From Thermoanaerobacterales bacterium (GTDB lineage: Bacteria > Actinomycetota > Acidimicrobiia > Acidimicrobiales > JACDCH01): a DNA stretch of 34,047 bases. Shown here in pieces: positions 16,335 to 22,591 of this stretch. The translations under genes and the position numbers were made by a program. Each line of letters begins with the position of its first letter. The stretch's first letter is position 1. The DNA lies in contig PKRH01000022.1 in NCBI GenBank assembly GCA_017577565.1, forward strand, positions 1 to 34,047. Reading direction: 5' to 3'. The notes below the pieces were generated by a model. It was not told the origin of the DNA. It was given only the letters and a program-made list of their open reading frames with translations, and did no database searches.

Positions 16335-17271
16335 TGCGCTGCCAGGGGCGGGACGTCCCGGCGGCGGGCTCGCCGCCGAGCGAGGCGTCCTGTTCGAGCT
16401 CCTTCGTGGCCTTGGCGATGTCGCTCTGGTACTTGAGCAGGATGTTGGCCGTGCCGGTGGCGACGGCGGCGTCGACCTGCTCGACGCCGAGCAGCAGCAG
16501 CGTCCGGGCCCAGTCGAGGGTCTCGGACACCGACGGCGGCTTCTTCAGCTCGAGCTGGCGGATCGACCGGACGATGCGAGCGACCTGGTCGGCCAGGCCC
16601 TCGGTGATGCCCGGCACCTTGGCGAGCACGATCTCCCGCTCCCGCTCCAGGTCGGGGTAGTCGAGGTGCAGGAACAGGCAGCGCCGCTTGAGCGCCTCGG
16701 ACAGCTCGCGGGTGTTGTTCGAGGTGAGGAAGACCAGCGGCACCTGCTTGGCGGTCAGCGTCCCCAGCTCGGGGATCGACACCTGGAAGTCGGAGAGCAC
16801 CTCGAGCAGCAGCGCCTCGGTCTCGATCTCGACCCGGTCGACCTCGTCGATGAGCAGCACGACGGGGTCCTCGGCCCGGATCGCCTCGAGCAGCGGGCGG
16901 GTGAGCAGGAAGTCGTCGGAGAAGATGTCGTCCTCGACCTCCTCCCAGGTGGCGCCGTCCTTCCGCTCCGCCTGGATGCGCAGCAGCTGCTTCTTGTAGT
17001 TCCACTCGTAGAGGGCCTTGGACTCGTCGAGGCCCTCGTAGCACTGCAGCCGGATGAGGCGCGAGCCGGTGATCTCGGCCACCGACTTGGCGAGCTGGGT
17101 CTTCCCCGTGCCCGCGGGGCCCTCGACGAGCACCGGCTTCCCCAGCCGGTCGGCGAGGTAGACGATGCCGGCGATGCCGTCGTCGGCCAGGTAGTCGACC
17201 TTGGCCAGCGCCTCGCGCACGGCGGGGACTGACTCGAAGCGATGGACGTCGCGCTGCGCCGCAGTGGTCAT
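16327..17271 (-). CDS. MoxR-family AAA+ ATPase
   Basis: The product is 314 residues, normal for the family. Walker A is GPAGTGKT (51-58), Walker B LLIDEVDR (DE 142-143), sensor 1 TSNN (183-186), and a likely arginine finger is RR (196-197). The helix-2 insert (EWNYKKQLLRIQ) and the C-terminal lid (SVSETLDWARTLLLLGVEQVDA) fit MoxR. It acts as a chaperone-like remodelling ATPase together with the VWA protein encoded next, which overlaps it by 8 nt. The ATG at 17271 has no Shine-Dalgarno sequence, but a -10 box lies 6 nt upstream, indicating a leaderless message. Confidence 0.95.
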   Translation of the reverse strand: MTTAAQRDVHRFESVPAVREALAKVDYLADDGIAGIVYLADRLGKPVLVEGPAGTGKTQLAKSVAEITGSRLIRLQCYEGLDESKALYEWNYKKQLLRIQAERKDGATWEEVEDDIFSDDFLLTRPLLEAIRAEDPVVLLIDEVDRVEIETEALLLEVLSDFQVSIPELGTLTAKQVPLVFLTSNNTRELSEALKRRCLFLHLDYPDLEREREIVLAKVPGITEGLADQVARIVRSIRQLELKKPPSVSETLDWARTLLLLGVEQVDAAVATGTANILLKYQSDIAKATKELEQDASLGGEPAAGTSRPWQRNG

Positions 17272-17277
17272 CCGCCC

Positions 17278-17308
17278 AGGCTACCGGGCGAATTGACCCT
17301 CGGGTCAA
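17278..17308 (-). promoter_or_regulatory. Leaderless promoter of moxR with palindrome at -35
   Basis: TAGCCT (17283-17278) lies 6 nt before the moxR ATG, so transcription should begin at the start codon. Upstream, TTGACCCTCGGGTCAA (17293-17308) is a palindrome with 7-bp arms. Its minus-strand TTGACC is a possible -35 box, though the 19-bp spacing is long. The palindrome may be an operator. Confidence 0.5.
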
Positions 17309-17486
17309 CCTCGATGGCCGGCCCGGGGTGGGGGCGCCGGCGGGACGGTCTGGGGAGGAGCAGCCCCGCCGGCGCCCGCCTGCCTGGGCCTCGAGGAGTC
17401 GTCTGCCCGCCGGCCGACGGCTGGTGGCGGGCGGGCGGGTACCTACCGACGGCCTGCCGCGGGCGACTCCTCGGGGGAGACGGACC

Positions 17487-17606
17487 ATGCTCGGCCCGTC
17501 GACGCCACTGTGCCCGTGCCCAGGTTGCACAAAGGTTGCTCCGGCGAACGCGCCCTCGGCGAACATCGGCGGTCGAGATCGCGCGGACAGTGGTTTTTCT
17601 CCGTAG
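17487..17606 (+). CDS. Possible small leader ORF, 39 residues with a CPCPGC cluster
   Basis: ATG 17487 is preceded by GGGGGAGA 7 nt upstream and opens a 39-codon frame containing LCPCPGCTKV. The stop codon TAG is also the first three bases of the -10 box TAGACT of the next gene. The same frame is open further upstream. The peptide has no known relative that I recognise. It could be a chance ORF in GC-rich DNA. Confidence 0.2.
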   Translation: MLGPSTPLCPCPGCTKVAPANAPSANIGGRDRADSGFSP

Positions 17607-17613
17607 ACTGCGC

Positions 17614-17639
17614 CGGACCCGGCAACGGTGCCGGGTTCG
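17614..17639 (+). promoter_or_regulatory. 5'-leader hairpin or operator of the GAF regulator gene
   Basis: An 11-bp stem with one G-U pair (17614-17624 with 17629-17639) encloses an ACGG loop. It starts at the predicted transcription start downstream of TAGACT (17604-17609). It may be an autoregulatory operator or an mRNA-stabilising stem. GGAGGG (17659-17664) follows as ribosome site. Confidence 0.4.
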
Positions 17640-17667
17640 ACCGCGACGATCCCGCCGCGGAGGGTGA

Positions 17668-18876
17668 ATGATCGACGATCTGAGCGACCGACGGACGGCC
17701 ATCGCCGCCGCCAAGGCGACGCTGTTGGCCGGCGGCGCCGCCGAGGCCCCCGACGCCGTGGACCCCGCGGTCCTGGCCTCGTGGCGGCGCTGCGCGCCCG
17801 CCCTCCGCCCCGACGGCGCCGGGAGCGCCCCGGTCGAGCCGGCCGACGAGGCCCGGTCGCGCTGGGAGACCTCGCCGCTCAGCCGGGCCGCGCCCGACCT
17901 GCCGGCCCACCTGCGGGCCATCGCGGAGACGTCCGACCTCGTGGCCTGCGTCACCGACGCGGAGGGCCGCGTGCTGGTGCAGGCCGCACCCCGGCGGCTG
18001 AACCGCCGGGCCGAGGACATCGGCCTCGTGCAAGGCGGGATCTGGCACGAGTCGGTCGCCGGGACCAACGGCATCGGCCTCGCGCTCGCGGTGGCCCGCC
18101 CGGTGGCGGTCTTCGCCACCGAGCACTGGCTCGACCCCCTGCACGAGTGGGTGTGCTACAGCGCGCCGGTGCACGACGCCGACGGCCGGCTCGTCGCCGT
18201 CGTCGACCTGTCGACCACGTGGCGCCACGCCAACCCCCTGGCCCTGCCCATGGTCGCCTCGCTCGCCCGCAACCTCGAGCACGAGCTGCGGGCGTTCGGC
18301 CCGCTGCCGGCGTCGCGGCCGGCCCTCCAGCTGCGCCTGCTCGGCTCGCCGTCGGCCCGCCTCGGCGACCGGCCGCTGCGGCTCACGCTGCGGCAGTTCG
18401 AGATCCTGGCGGTCCTGTGCCTGGCGGGGCCGGTGACGCTCGGCGAGCTGCACGCCCACCTCTACGGCGACCGTCCGGTCACCATGGCCACCCTCAAGGC
18501 CGAGATCTCGCGGCTGCGCCGGGAGCTGCGGGGGCAGCTGACCTCCCGCCCCTACCGGCTGACCGTCGACTGGGAGGCCGACGTCACGCGGCTGCTGGCG
18601 CGCCTCGACCAAGGCGACGTCGAGGGCGCGACCCGGCTCTACGACGGCCAGCTGCTGCCGTCCAGCACCTCGCCCTTCGTCGAGGAGCACCGCCACCACG
18701 TCGACGTCGCCCTGCGGACGGCCGTCCTCCAGCGCCCGAGCTCGAGCGTCGCCCTCCGCTACAACGCGGTGCACCCCTACGACGTCGAGGTGCTCGAACG
18801 GGCGCGGTCGGCGGTGCCCGACGACGACCCGCTGGTCCCCGCCCTCACCGGCCGCCTGGCCGCCGCCGAGCTCTGA
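17668..18876 (+). CDS. GAF-domain transcriptional regulator with C-terminal winged helix
   Basis: This encodes 402 residues. The N-terminus (VLASWRRCAPAL) and the GAF domain (about 65-205: GGIWHESVAGTNGIGLAL, ATEHWLDPLHEWVCYSAPVHDADGRLVAVVDLS) match the sensory half of AcoR-type activators. The sigma-54 AAA+ domain and Fis helix of AcoR are absent. Instead residues ~225-300 form an OmpR-like winged helix (LTLRQFEILAVLCL, TMATLKAEISRLRRELRG). Actinobacterial proteins of this design often lie near alcohol or aldehyde dehydrogenase genes, but none is present here. Its target is unknown; a hairpin at its own promoter suggests autoregulation. Confidence 0.85.
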   Translation: MIDDLSDRRTAIAAAKATLLAGGAAEAPDAVDPAVLASWRRCAPALRPDGAGSAPVEPADEARSRWETSPLSRAAPDLPAHLRAIAETSDLVACVTDAEGRVLVQAAPRRLNRRAEDIGLVQGGIWHESVAGTNGIGLALAVARPVAVFATEHWLDPLHEWVCYSAPVHDADGRLVAVVDLSTTWRHANPLALPMVASLARNLEHELRAFGPLPASRPALQLRLLGSPSARLGDRPLRLTLRQFEILAVLCLAGPVTLGELHAHLYGDRPVTMATLKAEISRLRRELRGQLTSRPYRLTVDWEADVTRLLARLDQGDVEGATRLYDGQLLPSSTSPFVEEHRHHVDVALRTAVLQRPSSSVALRYNAVHPYDVEVLERARSAVPDDDPLVPALTGRLAAAEL

Positions 18877-18877
18877 G

Positions 18878-18912
18878 GCGCCGGCGGGTGGCCGACCTCC
18901 CGCCGCCGGCGC
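18878..18912. terminator. Bidirectional hairpin between convergent genes
   Basis: GCGCCGGCGG (18878-18887) pairs perfectly over 10 bp with CCGCCGGCGC (18903-18912) around a 15-nt loop. It begins one base after the stop of the GAF regulator and lies 24 nt from the end of the convergent LLM gene. No T tract is present. Confidence 0.5.
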
Positions 18913-18935
18913 GGAACCACCGGCCGGCGGGGCGC

Positions 18936-19718
18936 TCACCCGGTCGGGGGCACCGCGGCCACGCCTCGCAGCTCGTCGAGCCAGCCGGTGACGAGCACCC
19001 ACGTGGCCCCCGTGCCCTCGTAGAGGCCGGGATCGGTGCCCGGGGGCGCGGCCACGACGACGTCGGCCGGGGCGTCGGGCCGGGCGGCGACCTCGGCCAC
19101 GGCCTCGGACGGCAGGACGTCCACCGTGCCCTCGGCGGTCATGGCCCCGATCACGACGCCGTCCCACCGGGCGGCGCGGCCCAGCGTGCGCTCGTTGCGG
19201 GCCATGGCCGAGACCCAGACGGGGATGCGCGGCTGCTGCAGCGGCGGCGGCAGGAACTGCACCTCGTCGAACGTGTAGTGGGCGCCGTGGTGGGTGAAGG
19301 GCCGGCCCGACCACAGCCCCGCCACCACCTCGAGCCCTTCGTCGAGCATGGCCGCCAGCGTGCGGCGGTCGGCGGGGCGACCCAGCGCCGTGTACTCCGA
19401 CGGCGGCTCGCCGAGCCCGACGCCGAGCACCGCCCGCCCGCCGGAGAGGCGGTCGAGGGTCACCGTCTGGCGGGCGACCTCCTGCGGCTGGTGCCGGGGC
19501 AGCGCGGTGACGGTGGTGCCGAGGCGGACCCGCTCGGTGCGGGTGGCCAGCGCGCCGAGCACGACCCAGGCGTCGGACACGGGCATCGGGAGGTCGGGGG
19601 TGCCGACGACGTGGTGCCAGAGGAACACGCCGTCCCACCCGTTCGCCTCGGCGGCGAGGCCGATGTCGACCAGCGCGCCGGGCTCGTCCATGACCGGGAT
19701 GCTGACGCCGTAGCGCAT
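18936..19718 (-). CDS. LLM-class flavin/F420-dependent oxidoreductase
   Basis: The product is 260 residues, at the short end for the luciferase-like family but complete. It begins MRYGVSIPVMDEPGALVDIG. It carries AEANGWDGVFLWHHV, the conserved RVRLGTTVTALPRHQPQEVARQTVTLDRLSGGRAVLGVGLG block and RIPVWVSAMARNERTLGRAARWDGVV. The C-terminal helices are reduced. ATG 19718 was chosen because the family N-terminus starts exactly there. TACCGT 6 nt before it fits a -10 box, suggesting a leaderless message. It is divergent from the AraC-family gene, which may control it (inference). The cofactor, FMN or F420, cannot be settled here. Confidence 0.85.
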   Translation of the reverse strand: MRYGVSIPVMDEPGALVDIGLAAEANGWDGVFLWHHVVGTPDLPMPVSDAWVVLGALATRTERVRLGTTVTALPRHQPQEVARQTVTLDRLSGGRAVLGVGLGEPPSEYTALGRPADRRTLAAMLDEGLEVVAGLWSGRPFTHHGAHYTFDEVQFLPPPLQQPRIPVWVSAMARNERTLGRAARWDGVVIGAMTAEGTVDVLPSEAVAEVAARPDAPADVVVAAPPGTDPGLYEGTGATWVLVTGWLDELRGVAAVPPTG

Positions 19719-19819
19719 TCGTCGACGGTAACGGCCACCTGTGACAACTTCGGCGGGCCCGCCCGCGACCTCGCCGGCGCGCGACCGGCGCGCCCGCCGG
19801 CGGCGTCGCTGGCACACTG

Positions 19820-20692
19820 GTGCCCGTGACCACGGTCCGCGGCGACGTCGCCCTGCGCCAGGGCGAGCACGACGGCCACGCCTGGGCGATGGCGCTCCGC
19901 CGCCCCGACCCGTCGCTGGACGGCATCGTCGCCGGCCCCTACTGCGGCTACGAGGAGTCGGGCCGCGAGGTCCGCCGCCGCCAGACCGCCACCGACCGGG
20001 TGCCGGTCATCATCAGCTTCGGCGACCCCATCGACCTGGTGGAGCTGAGCGCCTCGGGCTCCCCGGCCCGGCGCGTCACCTCGTTCGTCGCCGGGCTGCA
20101 CGACGGCTACGTCGTCACCCGGTTCGCGGGCACGCAGCACGGCGTGCAGGTCGACCTCACCCCCCTCGGCGCCGCCCGGGTGCTGGGACCGCCGCACGAG
20201 CTGGCGAACGAGTGCGTCGACCTCGACCTCGTGCTCGGCCGGTTCGGCGCCGAGCTGACCGAGCGGCTGGCCACGGCCCCCGGCTGGCCCGAGCGGTTCG
20301 ACCTGCTCGACGAGGTGCTGATCGCCCGCGCCGCCGACGGGCCCGACCCGGACCCGGCCGTCGTCTGGGCCTGGCGGCAGCTCCGCCGGTCGCACGGGCA
20401 GGTCGCGGTCGGCGTGCTGGCCGACGAGGTCGGCTGGAGCCGGCGGCACTTCACGGTGCGCTTCCGCGAGCAGGTCGGCCTCCCGCCCAAGCCCGCGGCC
20501 CGGGTCCTGCGCTTCCGGCGGGCCGCCGGGCTGCTGGCCGCCCACCCCGACCGGTCGATCACCGACGTGGCCGCCGCCTGCGGCTACGCCGACCACAGCC
20601 ACCTCGTGCGGGAGTTCCGCCGCCTCGCGGGGTGCACGCCCTCGGCCTACGTCCGGGCGCTGCTGCCCGGCGGCGCCGGCGTCGGCGGCTGA
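19820..20692 (+). CDS. AraC-family transcriptional regulator
   Basis: This encodes 290 residues from GTG 19820, or 288 from GTG 19826. The N-terminal ~170 residues form a small-molecule-binding cupin-like domain (VPVIISFGDPIDLVEL, TSFVAGLHDGYVVTRFAGTQHGVQVDLTPLGAARVLG). The C-terminal double helix-turn-helix is clear: VAVGVLADEVGWSRRHFTVRFREQVGLPPK and ITDVAAACGYADHSHLVREFRRLAGCTPSAYV. No Shine-Dalgarno sequence is visible before either GTG. It is divergent from the LLM oxidoreductase across about 100 nt and converges on the Ltp gene with only 12 nt between the stops. Confidence 0.9.
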   Translation: MPVTTVRGDVALRQGEHDGHAWAMALRRPDPSLDGIVAGPYCGYEESGREVRRRQTATDRVPVIISFGDPIDLVELSASGSPARRVTSFVAGLHDGYVVTRFAGTQHGVQVDLTPLGAARVLGPPHELANECVDLDLVLGRFGAELTERLATAPGWPERFDLLDEVLIARAADGPDPDPAVVWAWRQLRRSHGQVAVGVLADEVGWSRRHFTVRFREQVGLPPKPAARVLRFRRAAGLLAAHPDRSITDVAAACGYADHSHLVREFRRLAGCTPSAYVRALLPGGAGVGG

Positions 20693-20704
20693 CCGGGCCG
20701 CCCG

Positions 20705-21196
20705 TCACAGGCCGACGCTGTCCGCCCCGTGCGCGGCCTCCTCCGGGGTGAACCCCTCGAAGACCAGCTGGTCGATCAGGCCCTGCCGGGAGAACGGCAT
20801 GACGTCGAGGTAGCTCTGCGCCATGAGGGCCGCCTGCTCGTACCAGTCGACGTCGAGGGAGTCGACCGCGTACGTCGCGTCCTCGGTGGAGTAGCCCTCG
20901 AACTCCAGCTGCTCGATGAGGCCCTGCCGCGAGAACGGGAGCACGTCCAGGTAGCCCTCCGCCGCGCGGCGGGCGTTCGCCTGGCTCACCGACTCGGCGC
21001 CGGTCGTGGTCGTCGGCGCGGTCGTCGTGGTCGTCGTCGCCACCGTCGTCGTGGTCGGCTCGGTCGTGGTCGACCGCTCGGTGGTGGTGGTCGACTCGGC
21101 CGTCGGGGCCGTCAGCACGCCGTCCGCCTCCTGGGCGCAGGCGCCGAGCCCGAGGGTCGCCAGCGCGACCGCCGCCCACCCTGTCCGGATCGCCAT
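20705..21196 (-). CDS. Lipoprotein with Thr-rich linker and two Ltp repeats
   Basis: The product is 163 residues. A signal sequence ends with LGLGAC, lipidated Cys at 20. Residues 31-66 are a Thr-rich stalk. Residues ~71-118 and ~119-163 are two copies of the Ltp-type helical repeat: both contain A..YLDV.PFSRQGLI.QL.FEG......A. The repeat is named after Ltp, the lipoprotein of phage TP-J34 that blocks DNA injection by other phages; chromosomal copies are common in Gram-positives and their roles are mostly unknown. GGAGG lies just before the ATG. It would be displayed on the outer face of the membrane. A part in phage exclusion is possible but unproven. Confidence 0.85.
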   Translation of the reverse strand: MAIRTGWAAVALATLGLGACAQEADGVLTAPTAESTTTTERSTTTEPTTTTVATTTTTTAPTTTTGAESVSQANARRAAEGYLDVLPFSRQGLIEQLEFEGYSTEDATYAVDSLDVDWYEQAALMAQSYLDVMPFSRQGLIDQLVFEGFTPEEAAHGADSVGL

Positions 21197-21245
21197 GGGT
21201 CCTCCTTCGTCGCAGCACTCGGAGGTACCCCGGCGCCGTGACAGC

Positions 21246-22532
21246 TCAGGTGGCCTCGGAGGTGACCGCCTCGGCGGGCGTCTCGCCGCCGTGGCGGCTG
21301 CGCACGACGGCGAGGAACCGCTCGACCGCCCGCACCGTGTGGTGGGTGCGCAACGAGGGCAGGATGTCGAACGCGTGCTGGGCCCGGGGCAGCTCGGCGT
21401 AGACCACGGGCGAGGTGGACACCTCCCGGAGCATGGAGACGAAGTACCGGGCCTGCTCGACCGGCACCACCGTGTCGTTGGCGCCGTGGACGACGAAGAA
21501 CGGCGGTGCGTCGGCCCGGACGTGGCTCATCGGCGACGCGAGGTCCCAGGTCTCCCGGTCGTCCTCCAACCGGGTCTTGATCACCGCCCGGGCCAGCAGC
21601 CCCTCCAGCATGGGGTTGGCGACGCCGTGGCGGTCGAGGAAGTCGTAGACGCCGTAGAACGGCACCGCCGCGGCGACGCTGGTGTCCGCGTCCTCGAAGC
21701 CCGGCTGCCACGGCGCGTACCCGGGGGTGAGCGCGGCGAGCGCCGTGAGGTGGCCACCGGCCGAGCCGCCAGTGAGCACGATGAAGTCGGGGTCGCCGCC
21801 GTGGTCGGCGATCGTCGCCCGGGTCCAGGCGATGGCCCGCTTCACGTCGACGATGTGGTCGGGCCAGGTGGCCCGGGGGCTCAGCCGGTAGTTGATGGCC
21901 ACGCACACCCAGCCCCGCTCCGCCAGGTGGGACATGAGCGGGTAGGCCTGGCCCTCCTTCTGGCCGACCGTCCAGGCGCCCCCGTGCACCTGCAGCAGCA
22001 CCGGCGCCCGGGCGTCGTCGGGCAGGTCGGCCCGCTTCCAGACGTCGAGCATGTTGCGGCGGCCGGCGTCGCCGTAGGCGATGTTGGCCCCGCTCGCCGT
22101 GTAGCGCTTGCGCCGGGGGAAGCGGGGCACGAGCAGCTGCGACCGGTCGACCGGTGCCGCCGGCGCGGGGCTGAAGGGCTCGTCGATGGCGTCGCGGTAG
22201 CCCGGCCCCAGCGCCTCGACCAGGGCCCGCTCCAGGACCTCCTCGCTGTCCTGCGCGTCGCGGTGCAGGCGCCAGAGGCCGGCGATGGAGGCCGCCGTCA
22301 GGCCGAGGCCGAGCAGGCCGCGCCAGCCCCGGGCCCGCCCCCGCCCGGCGCCGAGCAGGGCCAGGCCGCCCTCGAGCGCGGCCACCTGCAGCGGCATCTC
22401 GGACACGGGCACGCCCGCGACGAACTCGGCCGTGGTCACGTGGGGGGCGAACCGGGTGACCGGCCGCAGCGCGTTGAGGGTCGCGGCGGCGGCGAGGGCA
22501 CGGGTCAGCAGGTACCGGTTGCGGGGATCCAC
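21246..22532 (-). CDS. Alpha/beta hydrolase, HSL-type esterase with N-terminal membrane region
   Basis: This encodes 428 residues. The N-terminal ~100 residues contain hydrophobic stretches (LLTRALAAAATLNAL, LLGLGLTAASIAGLW), so the protein is probably membrane-associated. The catalytic domain has the oxyanion HGGAW (183-187), nucleophile GGSAGG (Ser 257), Asp 353 in HGANDTVVPV and His 386 in RAQHAFD. This matches the hormone-sensitive lipase group, such as mycobacterial LipC-like esterases. GTG 22532 was chosen for AGAGGAGC 8 nt upstream. It follows the acylase after 59 nt on the same strand and may be co-transcribed. The substrate is an ester of unknown identity. Confidence 0.88.
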   Translation of the reverse strand: MDPRNRYLLTRALAAAATLNALRPVTRFAPHVTTAEFVAGVPVSEMPLQVAALEGGLALLGAGRGRARGWRGLLGLGLTAASIAGLWRLHRDAQDSEEVLERALVEALGPGYRDAIDEPFSPAPAAPVDRSQLLVPRFPRRKRYTASGANIAYGDAGRRNMLDVWKRADLPDDARAPVLLQVHGGAWTVGQKEGQAYPLMSHLAERGWVCVAINYRLSPRATWPDHIVDVKRAIAWTRATIADHGGDPDFIVLTGGSAGGHLTALAALTPGYAPWQPGFEDADTSVAAAVPFYGVYDFLDRHGVANPMLEGLLARAVIKTRLEDDRETWDLASPMSHVRADAPPFFVVHGANDTVVPVEQARYFVSMLREVSTSPVVYAELPRAQHAFDILPSLRTHHTVRAVERFLAVVRSRHGGETPAEAVTSEAT

Positions 22533-22591
22533 GACGTCACAGCTCCTCTCGCGACGACCGGGCACAGCCTAGGGAGGCGGCCCGCCCGACC

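Larger units (their letters stand above)
17309..17667. other. Divergent intergenic region between moxR and the GAF regulator
   Basis: About 360 nt without an established gene. It holds a 13-bp perfect inverted repeat (17332-17344 with 17365-17377, 20-nt loop), a possible 39-residue ORF (17487-17606), a -10 box TAGACT (17604-17609), and a hairpin at 17614-17639 just before the regulator gene. Confidence 0.6.

Noticed and set aside
17332..17377. 13-bp inverted repeat as a rho-independent terminator
   Set aside because: It lies upstream of two divergent genes with no gene ending there, and has no T tract. Recorded only as part of the intergenic region.
17668..18876. Sigma-54-dependent AcoR-type activator
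   Set aside because: Only the GAF half is AcoR-like; the AAA+ domain with GAFTGA is absent and an OmpR-like winged helix is present.
21006..21110. Repeats of GTCGTGGTCGTC type in plus orientation
   Set aside because: They encode the Thr-rich stalk of the Ltp lipoprotein on the minus strand and need no separate explanation.
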